From: a virus
Strand: one strand, 5' to 3'
IMG/VR virus record: IMGVR_UViG_3300045243_000036
Coordinates: 1 to 39,976 of that record
DNA length: 39,976 bases
The notes below the pieces were generated by a model. That model searched no databases, was not told where the DNA came from, and saw only the letters and a list, made by a program, of their open reading frames with translations. The position numbers and the translations under genes were made by a program. Each line of letters begins with the position of its first letter. Position 1 is the first letter of the stretch. Positions 12,898 through 19,611 of the stretch are shown piece by piece.

Positions 12898-13496
12898 GTG
12901 CCCGGTTCGACAAGTTCATGATCCACGTGGACATCGGCACGGACGAGAAGCTCGCCGGGTTCTCGGATTCGGAGCGCCTGTGTCACATCGCCGGTGTGCT
13001 CGCCATCGCGGCGAAGTCTCCGATGCGCGGCTGCCTTGTCGTGGGTGACCTCGAGGCGACCGCTGAGCACGTCGCGCGACGGGCCGGCGTCACTGCCCGT
13101 GTGGCGAAGTCCACGATGAAGAAGCTGACTGAGGCGGGAATCTTGGTCTACGACGACGACCTCGGCTGCTTGCGGGTCCATAACTGGGAGCGGTTCAACC
13201 CGGCCCCGAAGAAGGACACGGGAAACGCGGAACGGCAGGCGCGTTGGCGGAAGCGTCAGGCCGAACGTAACGCCTTGAGTAACGCCCCGCGTAACGCGTT
13301 ACGTAACGGCAAAAGTAACGCGCGTAACGCCGACGAAGGAGAAGGGGAAGCTGAAGTAACTCCTTTTAGCGCCGGTCTTACTTCTGAGGTTGTGGGGGAT
13401 TGGAGCGAGCCGGGCGATCCGGGGCCGGAGCCGCCTTGCAACGTGGTGGACATCCTCGACGGTAAGACGATCAATCAGGAAAGGGGGGTTGCCTGA
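12894..13496 (+). CDS. Replication initiator-like protein with internal origin (200 aa)
   Basis: GTG at 12894 (GTGA overlap) has GAAGGAGG about 8 bases upstream. Residues about 1-95 form a winged-helix domain as in phage replication initiators (HVDIGTDEKL... through a VAKSTMKKLTEAGIL recognition helix and RVHNWERFNP). A basic helix (about 107-122) follows, then Asn/Ala/Arg repeats encoded by the iteron array, then an acidic tail. The lambda O gene carries its origin in the same way. No helicase or loader gene was found, so host replication proteins must be recruited. Confidence 0.75.
   Translation: MSARFDKFMIHVDIGTDEKLAGFSDSERLCHIAGVLAIAAKSPMRGCLVVGDLEATAEHVARRAGVTARVAKSTMKKLTEAGILVYDDDLGCLRVHNWERFNPAPKKDTGNAERQARWRKRQAERNALSNAPRNALRNGKSNARNADEGEGEAEVTPFSAGLTSEVVGDWSEPGDPGPEPPCNVVDILDGKTINQERGVA
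13267..13329. repeat. Iteron array inside the initiator gene (putative replication origin)
   Basis: GTAACG occurs at 13267, 13279, 13291, 13303, 13315 and 13324: four intervals of exactly 12 bp and one of 9. A seventh copy is inverted at 13297-13302, making an 11-12 bp palindrome with the next. Just downstream (about 13350-13395) the sequence is less GC-rich, with runs such as ACTCCTTTTAG, a possible unwinding element. Confidence 0.75.
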
Positions 13497-13666
13497 TGAG
13501 CGTGCTCTATCTGGTCCGCGGCCTGGTCTTGATCGTGTGCGCTTGCGGCATCGCCGGGGTTAGTGCTCAGAGCGGGGACGTCCTGTGCTTCGTGCTCGCC
13601 CAGCCTGTTGCGCTGTTCGGTGGCGTGTCGCTCGCCGAGGCGCACTCCGCATGGGAGGAGCGATGA
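13496..13666 (+). CDS. Small membrane protein (56 aa)
   Basis: ATG at 13496 (TGATG overlap). Two hydrophobic stretches, about residues 3-22 and 28-45, suggest two membrane helices, with an acidic C-terminus. Function unknown. Confidence 0.6.
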   Translation: MSVLYLVRGLVLIVCACGIAGVSAQSGDVLCFVLAQPVALFGGVSLAEAHSAWEER

Positions 13667-14043
13667 CCCCGAACCCTGATCCTCGGAAGGCTGCGGTGGA
13701 TGCGTGGTGGATGGGCCTTGAGCGGGAGAACCGTCAGCCGACGCCGAAGGAAGTTCATGCGAAGTGGCTCGAGGCGATGGAGGCCCGCTACCTCAACGAG
13801 ACGGACCTCGCCTCGGACTGGCTTGTGGCCCGTGTGCCGGCGCTGCTTACCCCGTCGGGGTTTGCGTGCGGCTACGCGATCCATGCGCTGAAGGGCTTGC
13901 GTCGTGATCGCCCGGACTTGACGGGTGACGCGCTGTTGGCCGCTGTGCTCGCGTACAGGGATGAGCGGTTGCGGGCGATCGGTGCGGAGGACTTGATCGT
14001 CGGGGTGCCCGGCGAGGACAGCGACGAGCGGGTGGCGGCATGA
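13663..14043 (+). CDS. Hypothetical protein (126 aa)
   Basis: ATG at 13663 (ATGA overlap). Helical and Trp/Arg-rich, with PTPKEVHAKWLEAMEARYLN suggesting a DNA-binding-like helix pair. No family recognised. Confidence 0.55.
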   Translation: MTPNPDPRKAAVDAWWMGLERENRQPTPKEVHAKWLEAMEARYLNETDLASDWLVARVPALLTPSGFACGYAIHALKGLRRDRPDLTGDALLAAVLAYRDERLRAIGAEDLIVGVPGEDSDERVAA

Positions 14044-14141
14044 CACCGGAGGAAGAGACGATCCTGCTGTTGAAGATCTGCGCCGTCATCACCGTGTGCT
14101 CTGTGGTGGTCGCGGTCTTGTGCGCGGCGGGTGTGCGATGA
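14040..14141 (+). CDS. 33-aa single-pass membrane peptide
   Basis: ATG at 14040 (ATGA overlap both ends). Short acidic N-terminus (TPEEE) and one transmembrane helix (about residues 9-30). Its tight overlaps with both neighbours support it being translated. Function unknown. Confidence 0.5.
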   Translation: MTPEEETILLLKICAVITVCSVVVAVLCAAGVR

Positions 14142-14578
14142 CCGCCGATCACGCTGATGACCGGCGTCGCGTCTTCCTCGCCCTGCACGACAACCCCGGC
14201 GGGATCACGTGCATCGACCTCGAGCGGGAACCCACTATTGACGGGCTGCCGCCGATGACGCGGGTGGCTGCACGGATTCACGAGCTCCGGGAGGAACACG
14301 TGATCCCCGAGGGGTTGCGTAGAGGGGCGTTTGCGCTGTACCGGCTGACGAGGGCAGGCGAGGGCACTGTGAGGCGTCTGCGGGCACGCGAGGCACCGCA
14401 CACGGGACGCGACGGCTACACGCCCGTCGTGTTCTGCGCCCGGTGCGTGAGCACGTTCCCCGCCGGCCACACCTGTGCCCTGGGCGGGCGGCTCGAGCAG
14501 TGGCAGACAGGCACCGGGCCGATGCGCCTGGCGTGCCCCGCACACATCAACGAACAGGAGGAGCGGCATGCCGCTTAG
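14138..14578 (+). CDS. Winged-helix protein with zinc-binding tail (146 aa)
   Basis: ATG at 14138 (ATGA overlap). Residues about 8-75 resemble a phage winged helix (LALHDNPGGITCIDLE..., then VAARIHELREEHVI, and a wing LYRLTRAG). The C-terminal third has CARC and two later Cys. Likely DNA-binding. Confidence 0.6.
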   Translation: MTADHADDRRRVFLALHDNPGGITCIDLEREPTIDGLPPMTRVAARIHELREEHVIPEGLRRGAFALYRLTRAGEGTVRRLRAREAPHTGRDGYTPVVFCARCVSTFPAGHTCALGGRLEQWQTGTGPMRLACPAHINEQEERHAA

Positions 14579-14882
14579 TGACGAATCTGGGGGTGGGATT
14601 CCTGCCCCTGACGGCGTGACGTGCGACTGCTGCGCCGAGAAAAAGTCGGGCTGCGTCTACTACGACATGGACCCTGACGGAGCGACACTCTGTCCCGAGT
14701 GCGTCGAGCCGCTGGTGGAGGGCAACCCCAACGACGTCAAGGACACCGTGGCCCTGTGCGTGGTGATCCTCGGCGGCCTGACCGATGTGTGGGCACCGCT
14801 CGACTACGCCGAGCGGTGCGCCCGCGCGGAGAACGAGCTTCGGCACCTCCTCGACCGCATCGACCCGGATGGTGCGGCATGA
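14568..14882 (+). CDS. Zinc-ribbon protein (104 aa)
   Basis: ATG at 14568, overlapping the previous gene by 11 bases, with GGAGGAG upstream. LSDESGG is repeat A copy 3. CDCC and CPEC pairs form a zinc ribbon (about residues 19-46). Helices follow. Function unknown. Confidence 0.6.
   Translation: MPLSDESGGGIPAPDGVTCDCCAEKKSGCVYYDMDPDGATLCPECVEPLVEGNPNDVKDTVALCVVILGGLTDVWAPLDYAERCARAENELRHLLDRIDPDGAA
14574..14597 (+). repeat. Start-proximal repeat A, copy 3
   Basis: AGTGACGAATCTGGG is identical to copy 1 and lies 8 bases after the ATG at 14568; it encodes SDESG in the same frame. A shorter relative (GTGACGAATCTGTGG) follows the start at 8533. Confidence 0.7.
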
Positions 14883-15310
14883 CCCCCGACTGCGACCACC
14901 CCGGCAATCACCTCGCCGGATGCGGCTGCGCCCTCTGGGCCAACTCAGGCCCGACCCACGACATCGCCGGGCGGCTGACGTCGCACGGCAAGACCCAGCG
15001 AATCGCTGAGCTTGAGGCCCAGCTTTCCGCGCTACGAGAGGCGTTCATGAAGCGATTTCCGAAGGACAAGGACCTGCGGCCGGGCGACGTGATGATGGCT
15101 GTCGCGCTCGGAGGCGGGACGGCCCTGGATGCCTTGCCGACCATCGTCGAGCGGATGCGCGACCAGCATGCCGCCGTCGCGATCGAGCGCGGGCAGCAGG
15201 GCGGATGCGACCTGATCCTCATGACCGTTCCGCAGGGGCGGGGGCGGCCGTTCGTGGACGGCCTCATGGAGAGCATCGCCAACGATGAGGGCGGCGAGGT
15301 CATCCGATGA
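14879..15310 (+). CDS. Hypothetical protein (143 aa)
   Basis: ATG at 14879 (ATGA overlap). Cys/His-rich N-terminus (CDHPGNH, CGC), a short coiled coil (about residues 40-60, RIAELEAQLSALREAF) and a globular C-terminal part. Function unknown. Confidence 0.55.
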   Translation: MTPDCDHPGNHLAGCGCALWANSGPTHDIAGRLTSHGKTQRIAELEAQLSALREAFMKRFPKDKDLRPGDVMMAVALGGGTALDALPTIVERMRDQHAAVAIERGQQGGCDLILMTVPQGRGRPFVDGLMESIANDEGGEVIR

Positions 15311-15615
15311 GCCGCCTCACCGACGATCCGAAAGACCCGCGGCTGGGGCGCGGCGTCGACTCCGAACCGCGCCCGCAGCAGGAGGTCTACCTCGTCCTCT
15401 CCGAGGCCGAGCGGGCTAAGGGCTTCGTGCGCCCGTACCGCGACGCCTACCGCCACACGACGTGCGGCTCGGTGACGACGATGGGCGTCGCGCTGTCCGA
15501 GACGTACGCCCGCAACCCGGCGTTCTACGGGGCGACGTACTGCGTGAAGTGCCAGATGCACAAGCCTGTCGCCGAGTTCACGTGGACCGCTGATGGGGAG
15601 GTCGTGGGCTCGTGA
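15307..15615 (+). CDS. Hypothetical protein with one Cys pair (102 aa)
   Basis: ATG at 15307 (ATGA overlap). N-terminus LTDDPKDPR resembles the start-proximal peptides. A CVKC pair and one further Cys (TTCGS) suggest a zinc site. Function unknown. Confidence 0.55.
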   Translation: MSRLTDDPKDPRLGRGVDSEPRPQQEVYLVLSEAERAKGFVRPYRDAYRHTTCGSVTTMGVALSETYARNPAFYGATYCVKCQMHKPVAEFTWTADGEVVGS

Positions 15616-15959
15616 CCGAAGCCTCACCTTCGGGCATGAGGCGGTTCCTCCGCGTGTTCACGGACTGGCTCGGGATGCTGCCGTGGCGGCTGCGGCACCC
15701 GTCGTGCGGCCGGTGCCCGTGGTGCAAGAGCACCTGGGAGCCGCGGTCGTTCATGGCCGCGAACGGCGGCATGTGCCACGACTGCGCCCACCGAACCGAG
15801 CCGATCGAGTTCATGTACGCCGACCCGATCGACGAGAACGGCAACAAGCTCGGCACGGTCACCTTCACGAACGTCACGGCCTCCTGGGGGCCGGTGCGGA
15901 CGACGAAGGTGCCGTACGACGAGCTAGGTCTGCCCCGCATTCAGGGAGACGACTCGTGA
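15612..15959 (+). CDS. Zinc-ribbon protein (115 aa)
   Basis: GTG at 15612 (GTGA overlap). CGRCPWC and CHDC pairs make a four-Cys zinc ribbon (about residues 32-65), followed by a beta-rich part. Carries repeat B copy 3 in its first codons. Function unknown. Confidence 0.6.
   Translation: MTEASPSGMRRFLRVFTDWLGMLPWRLRHPSCGRCPWCKSTWEPRSFMAANGGMCHDCAHRTEPIEFMYADPIDENGNKLGTVTFTNVTASWGPVRTTKVPYDELGLPRIQGDDS
15625..15636 (+). repeat. Start-proximal repeat B, copy 3
   Basis: CACCTTCGGGCA, 13 bases after the GTG at 15612, in the same reading frame as the other copies. Flanking CCTCA and TGAGG can pair around it. Confidence 0.75.
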
Positions 15960-16021
15960 CCTCACCTTCGGGCAAAGGTGAAGACACGATTTGCCTGCAC
16001 ATCGGTCTATTCCAGTTGTAG
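15956..16021 (+). CDS. 21-aa peptide at the end of the operon segment
   Basis: GTG at 15956 (GTGA overlap) and TAG at 16019-16021. The first codons are repeat B copy 4, and the 3' half encodes ICLHIGLF within the left arm of an inverted repeat. It may be a leader peptide for the downstream structure or a truncated gene left by recombination at repeat B. Confidence 0.4.
   Translation: MTSPSGKGEDTICLHIGLFQL
15963..15974 (+). repeat. Start-proximal repeat B, copy 4
   Basis: CACCTTCGGGCA, 7 bases after the GTG at 15956. Here the repeat forms a perfect 7-bp hairpin: TCACCTT (15962-15968) with AAGGTGA (15975-15981). Confidence 0.75.
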
Positions 16022-16038
16022 TCGTCCGACCGATGTGC
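15997..16038. promoter_or_regulatory. Perfect 11-bp inverted repeat over a promoter
   Basis: GCACATCGGTC (15997-16007) and GACCGATGTGC (16028-16038) are exact complements around a 20-base centre. The right arm lies between the -35 and -10 of the candidate promoter. It could be an operator or an RNA hairpin that ends upstream transcripts. Confidence 0.6.
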
Positions 16039-16045
16039 GTACACT
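16016..16045 (+). promoter_or_regulatory. Candidate internal promoter
   Basis: TTGTAG (16016-16021), an 18-base spacer and TACACT (16040-16045) lie in one of the few real gaps of the operon, 50 bases before a gene with a strong ribosome site. It probably gives a separate transcript for the genes leading to the terminase. Confidence 0.5.
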
Positions 16046-16095
16046 CTGTCCCAGCGCGCCGTTTACCCCTGCGCGCTTACGGGAGGTGGTTGCGA

Positions 16096-16413
16096 ATGGC
16101 CCCGACGTGTCAAGGCCCCTACCACTGCCCCGGCTGTGCGACCTGCACCGCCATTCCTGCTCCCAGGCGCCTCACCGCCTCTGAGGAGCGGCGCATCCAA
16201 CGCGCGCTACGTGACCACCCGCCGATACACGGGCCACGGCCGCTACGCCTCGTCCAGCAGAACCCGGAAACCACGACATACCAAGCGCCGGCAAGCTGCG
16301 ACGGGACCTACGGATGCGACTGCGAACGCTGCCAACAGCAGCGCCTCGTGCTCGTCCGGCAAGGGCACAAGCACGTCCGTCAGCCCTGGCAGGCCGTGAG
16401 GCGGGCCGCGTGA
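16096..16413 (+). CDS. Cys-rich hypothetical protein (105 aa)
   Basis: ATG at 16096 is chosen because GGGAGG lies 9 bases upstream. Two Cys clusters, CQGPYHCPGCATC at the N-terminus and CDGTYGCDCERC near residue 80, could each bind a metal. A basic middle contains a helix. First gene after the internal promoter. Function unknown. Confidence 0.6.
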   Translation: MAPTCQGPYHCPGCATCTAIPAPRRLTASEERRIQRALRDHPPIHGPRPLRLVQQNPETTTYQAPASCDGTYGCDCERCQQQRLVLVRQGHKHVRQPWQAVRRAA

Positions 16414-16414
16414 C

Positions 16415-16546
16415 ATGCGTGAGCGCATCACACCCGACCTCGTACGCCTCGCCCTCTGGGCAGGCTGCCTGACGTACTGCGCCGGACTCTGGATCTGGAT
16501 ACGCATCGACCAGATCCGGCACCCCGACGAATGGCCCACACCATGA
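16415..16546 (+). CDS. 43-aa single-pass membrane protein
   Basis: ATG at 16415, one base after the previous stop. A charged N-terminus, then one membrane helix (about residues 9-30, rich in L, A, W, I) and a polar tail. Function unknown. Confidence 0.5.
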   Translation: MRERITPDLVRLALWAGCLTYCAGLWIWIRIDQIRHPDEWPTP

Positions 16547-16746
16547 GCCAACCACGGGACCCACGAATCAGCGTGTACCCCACCTACGACGCCGACACGT
16601 GGACATGGACCGTCACAAGCAGCCCCGGGCGCTTGCCCCGGTTCGCTGTGATGGGCCGCGAAGCCACCGAGCTCGACGCCTGGCGACACGCCGAAAACGC
16701 CCTCCTCGTCTGCGACCCGCCAGCCGTTGCGAAGGCCGCAGCGTGA
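16543..16746 (+). CDS. Small hypothetical protein (67 aa)
   Basis: ATG at 16543 (ATGA overlap). A small alpha/beta protein: beta-hairpin (ISVYPTYDADTWTWTVTS) then a helix (ATELDAWRHAENALL). This resembles HicB-like or dsRBD-like small folds, but no active residues are diagnostic. Function unknown. Confidence 0.55.
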   Translation: MSQPRDPRISVYPTYDADTWTWTVTSSPGRLPRFAVMGREATELDAWRHAENALLVCDPPAVAKAAA

Positions 16747-16913
16747 GTGACCGGCCCGACATCGACGCCATGAAGCGCGACCTCGTCCACGACCTCGCCG
16801 ACGAAGTACGCCGCGCCCGCGCCGAACGCGACGCAAACCACACACGCGACTGGGTCAAAGACCCCGCATGGACACACAAACCAAGCGACGACTTCGGGGG
16901 ATGCGTCGAATGA
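16743..16913 (+). CDS. Small charged helical protein (56 aa)
   Basis: GTG at 16743 (GTGA overlap). A strongly charged helix (about residues 5-35, DLVHDLADEVRRARAERD). Function unknown. Confidence 0.5.
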   Translation: MSDRPDIDAMKRDLVHDLADEVRRARAERDANHTRDWVKDPAWTHKPSDDFGGCVE

Positions 16914-17137
16914 GCCAGTTCACGCAGTGCGCGATGGGCCACAAGATCAACCCACCCATCGACGACACGTACACCGGCATGAAGCGCGACTGCGGATGCC
17001 CCGCGCCCGACGTATCGCTCGGCCTCAGCGAAGGCGAAGCACGCTGGCTCGTCTGGTTCCTATCTAACGGATCAGGGAGCACCAAGGCTCTCCGCGAAGA
17101 CATCGCCGATCGCATCGCCCGGAACATCGGCGGCTGA
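16910..17137 (+). CDS. Small hypothetical protein (75 aa)
   Basis: ATG at 16910 (ATGA overlap). Three Cys in the N-terminal half (QCAMGH, DCGC) and a C-terminal helical half. Function unknown. Confidence 0.5.
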   Translation: MSQFTQCAMGHKINPPIDDTYTGMKRDCGCPAPDVSLGLSEGEARWLVWFLSNGSGSTKALREDIADRIARNIGG

Positions 17138-17139
17138 TC

Positions 17140-17616
17140 GTGTTCAAGCCAGGCATCCACCCGTGGGCACACTGCGGCGGCAACCCAGAACACCACGAGT
17201 ACGACCACGCAGGCGGCACACACCACGGCGTCGACATCGACCCCACCGCCACGATCTCCGCCTACTGCTCCGTAGACGGCGGCATGAACGCCCCGACACG
17301 CGTCGGGGCGCGCACCGTTCTCCTGCAACACGCCCACGTCGGACACGACGCCTGGATCGGCGACGACGTCACGCTCGCAACAGGGTGCGTCATCGGCGGG
17401 CACGCGGTCGTCGGCGACGGCGCGCGGATCGGGCTCAACGCAACGATCGTCCCGCACCGCACCGTCGGCGCCGGCGCGGTCGTTGGCGCAGCAGCGAACG
17501 TCGTCCACGACGTCCCACCCGGAGTGACCGTCGCAGGCAACCCCGCCCGCATCGTCACGCCCCGAAGCACCCTGCCGCACACCGAGCGACCAGCCGCCGA
17601 CCGCCTCGCCGCATGA
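17140..17616 (+). CDS. Left-handed beta-helix (hexapeptide) acyltransferase (158 aa)
   Basis: GTG at 17140, two bases after the previous stop. From about residue 27 to 130 the sequence follows the [LIV]-G-x4 hexapeptide rhythm (VGHDAWIGDDVTLATGCVIG, GDGARIGLNA, VGAGAVVG), and ends with VAGNPAR, typical of sugar O-/N-acyltransferases such as the NeuD and LpxA relatives. His residues in HAHVGH could be catalytic. These trimeric enzymes move an acyl group from acyl-CoA to a sugar. Its stop overlaps the glycosyltransferase start, so the two probably build or modify one glycan. Confidence 0.85.
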   Translation: MFKPGIHPWAHCGGNPEHHEYDHAGGTHHGVDIDPTATISAYCSVDGGMNAPTRVGARTVLLQHAHVGHDAWIGDDVTLATGCVIGGHAVVGDGARIGLNATIVPHRTVGAGAVVGAAANVVHDVPPGVTVAGNPARIVTPRSTLPHTERPAADRLAA

Positions 17617-18284
17617 GCAAGGTCGTCGGCCTCCTCTCGTTCTACGACGAGACCGAAGCGTTCCTCCACCGGCTCATCGCAAGCCTGCCGCTCGCAGGCG
17701 TCGAACACCTCGTAGCCCTCGACGGGCGTTACCAGACCTTTCCGGCACTCGAGGACGTGTCGCCCAGCGAGCAACACGAAGCCATCGAAGCCGCATGCGA
17801 CATGGCAGGCATCGGCCTCACACTCCACGTCCAAGGCCCATGGGCGTCGGAGATCGAGAAGCGGTCCGCGCTGTTCGCGCTCGGTGAGAAGCACACGCAG
17901 CCCGACGACTGGTACTGGATCGCAGACGGCGACGAACAAGTCACCCACGCCCAACACGTCCACGACGTCCTCGACCACACACCCTTCGACGTCGCCCAAG
18001 TAACCATGACCGGACGCGACGCAAACCCACAGTTCCCCAAATACTTCCGGGCCATCCGCGGCCTACACGTGTACGCCAACCACTACACGTACCGCACCCC
18101 CGACCACCGCTACCTGTGGGGCAACCAACGCACCACACTCCTACAGCCACGCGCCATCGTGAACCTCACCGTCCACCACCACGAGCGCACCGCCAGGCGA
18201 CGCACACAAGCCGTCGGCTACTACGCCACCCGCGACCAAGCCGGCGACCTCGAGCACCACAACCCACTAAGGCACGCAGCATGA
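17613..18284 (+). CDS. Glycosyltransferase-like protein (223 aa)
   Basis: ATG at 17613 (ATGA overlap). VVGLLSFYDE opens a Rossmann-like N-terminal fold; HLVALDGRY and WYWIADGDEQV carry the acidic residues expected for metal-nucleotide-sugar binding in GT-A (family 2-like) enzymes. Two His-rich segments follow (HVYANHYTYR, VHHHE). It is shorter than many GT2 enzymes. The target could be a cell-surface glycan, a virion protein, or modified bases in DNA; the window does not show which. Confidence 0.7.
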   Translation: MSKVVGLLSFYDETEAFLHRLIASLPLAGVEHLVALDGRYQTFPALEDVSPSEQHEAIEAACDMAGIGLTLHVQGPWASEIEKRSALFALGEKHTQPDDWYWIADGDEQVTHAQHVHDVLDHTPFDVAQVTMTGRDANPQFPKYFRAIRGLHVYANHYTYRTPDHRYLWGNQRTTLLQPRAIVNLTVHHHERTARRRTQAVGYYATRDQAGDLEHHNPLRHAA

Positions 18285-18544
18285 GCCTCCGCGCCTGCCT
18301 CGGCTGCGGTGAGCTCATCGGACACGGCTCACGCTGCGGAGAATGCACACCGAAGGCCGGCCACACCTACGCCTACCAGAAGAAGCGCGCAGCCATGCTC
18401 AAGCCCGGCACGCGCTGCTACATCTGCGGCGACCCGGCCACACAGATTGACCACGTGATCCCCGTCATCAAGGGCGGCACCGATCACCCATCCAACCTGC
18501 GCCCGATCTGCTGGCCCTGCAACAGGGAGAAGTCAGACCGGTAG
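18281..18544 (+). CDS. HNH endonuclease near the terminase (87 aa)
   Basis: ATG at 18281 (ATGA overlap). CLGCGE and CGEC form one zinc knuckle; CYICGDPATQIDHVIPVIKG, SNLRPICWPCN is the HNH core with the DH pair and the closing N. Small HNH proteins beside terminase genes assist cos cleavage and packaging in HK97-type phages, as HK97 gp74 does. Confidence 0.85.
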   Translation: MSLRACLGCGELIGHGSRCGECTPKAGHTYAYQKKRAAMLKPGTRCYICGDPATQIDHVIPVIKGGTDHPSNLRPICWPCNREKSDR

Positions 18545-18560
18545 AGCCAGCGACTAAAGC

Positions 18561-18591
18561 GCCCTCGCATCCGCAGCAACGGACCGAGGGC
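18561..18591 (+). terminator. Hairpin between the two HNH genes
   Basis: GCCCTCG (18561-18567) pairs with CGAGGGC (18585-18591), with CCG/CGG pairing inside. No T-tract. It may end the early operon or reduce read-through. Confidence 0.4.
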
Positions 18592-18613
18592 ATGACACCC
18601 GGAGGTAACCCGG

Positions 18614-19492
18614 ATGCAGCACGAAGCCTACGCGCTTGCCAAGACCTGTTCCGTCTGCAAGCAAGAGAAGCCGCTCGACGACTTCCCCAAAGACAGCAGC
18701 CGCAAAGACGGACGCATGGGCCGATGCCGACCCTGCGACAACGCACGCTCGGCTGACTACTACCAACGCAACCACGCGAAAGCCCTCGCCAAGCGCAACA
18801 CCGCAACGCGGGCAAAGCGGAAAGTGCGGGTCCTCGCCCCGGCGCTATGCGCATCCTGCGGCGAAGCTTTCACGCCGACCCACGCAGGGCGAAGCACCTA
18901 CTGCTCCCGGAAGTGCGGAGAGCGCAAGCGCGACGCCGAGAACCCCAACCGCTACAAGCCTCGCGTCTGCATCGTCTGCGGTGATCAATACAAGCCGACC
19001 GGATACCACGCGAAGGTCTGTGCCGATCCGGTCTGCCGGTACTTGCAGAACGGCCGCAAGAACTACAGCCCGATCCGCTTCAGGCTCGCGGTTTCCACAT
19101 GGAAGCCAGAGCCGAAGCGACCCACGAGCGTTCGCACGTGCCCCGAATGCTCAGGCACGTGGGTGTCCGGCGAGCGCCACCTGTCACGGCGCTACTGCTC
19201 TAGGCGTTGCGCACGACGAGCGCAACGGCGCAGGACCAAGGCAATCCGTAGAGCGCGGCTGATGAATGCGCCGAAGCGTGAGGTCATCGACCTCAACGTG
19301 CTGGCCGAGCGCGATGGTTGGCGATGCCACATCTGCAAGCGCAAGGTCACGCGCACGACGTGGAGCCACGACCACCTCGTGCCGCTGTCGCACGGTGGCG
19401 ATCACACGTACGCCAACGTGGCGCTTGCGCACCACCGATGCAACACGCTTCGCGGCGCGCACGGCGCAGCCCAGCTCCGCCTCTGCGGATAG
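18614..19492 (+). CDS. Multi-zinc-finger HNH endonuclease (292 aa)
   Basis: ATG at 18614 follows GGAGGTAACCCG, the same ribosome site as at 4653. Five Cys-pair modules run along residues about 10-205 (CSVCKQ, CASCG, CIVCGDQ, CPECS and CSRRC types). The HNH nuclease is at the C-terminus: WRCHICKR, then WSHDHLVPLSHGG, then ANVALAHHRCN. Located immediately before the likely packaging site and terminase, so it is either the packaging-associated HNH or a homing endonuclease placed there. Confidence 0.85.
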   Translation: MQHEAYALAKTCSVCKQEKPLDDFPKDSSRKDGRMGRCRPCDNARSADYYQRNHAKALAKRNTATRAKRKVRVLAPALCASCGEAFTPTHAGRSTYCSRKCGERKRDAENPNRYKPRVCIVCGDQYKPTGYHAKVCADPVCRYLQNGRKNYSPIRFRLAVSTWKPEPKRPTSVRTCPECSGTWVSGERHLSRRYCSRRCARRAQRRRTKAIRRARLMNAPKREVIDLNVLAERDGWRCHICKRKVTRTTWSHDHLVPLSHGGDHTYANVALAHHRCNTLRGAHGAAQLRLCG

Positions 19493-19611
19493 GGGGCAGG
19501 GGTACGAATCGTCGCGATCGATGCTCCAAACCCCGAGAACCCAGCGCGAAAAAATCCGGCGCTGAGCGATTTTCGGGCCGACCCTTTCCCGCGCGCCCGT
19601 AGGAGGCCCGA
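19493..19611. other. Gap before the terminase; candidate cos/packaging region
   Basis: This 119-base gap lies between the HNH and terminase genes, where cos sites of related phages occur. It has an imperfect inverted repeat (CGAAAAAATC near 19551, GATTTTCG near 19568) and an AT-richer core. The end of the window lies elsewhere (in the endolysin), so the physical ends cannot be read from the assembly. The distal part carries the ribosome site GTAGGAGG for the terminase. Confidence 0.35.

Noticed and set aside
17163-17612. Frame continuous with the glycosyltransferase that extends upstream through the acyltransferase gene
   Set aside because: The upstream part is Arg-rich nonsense; the hexapeptide repeat in the other frame is unmistakable, and the glycosyltransferase has its own ATG at 17613.
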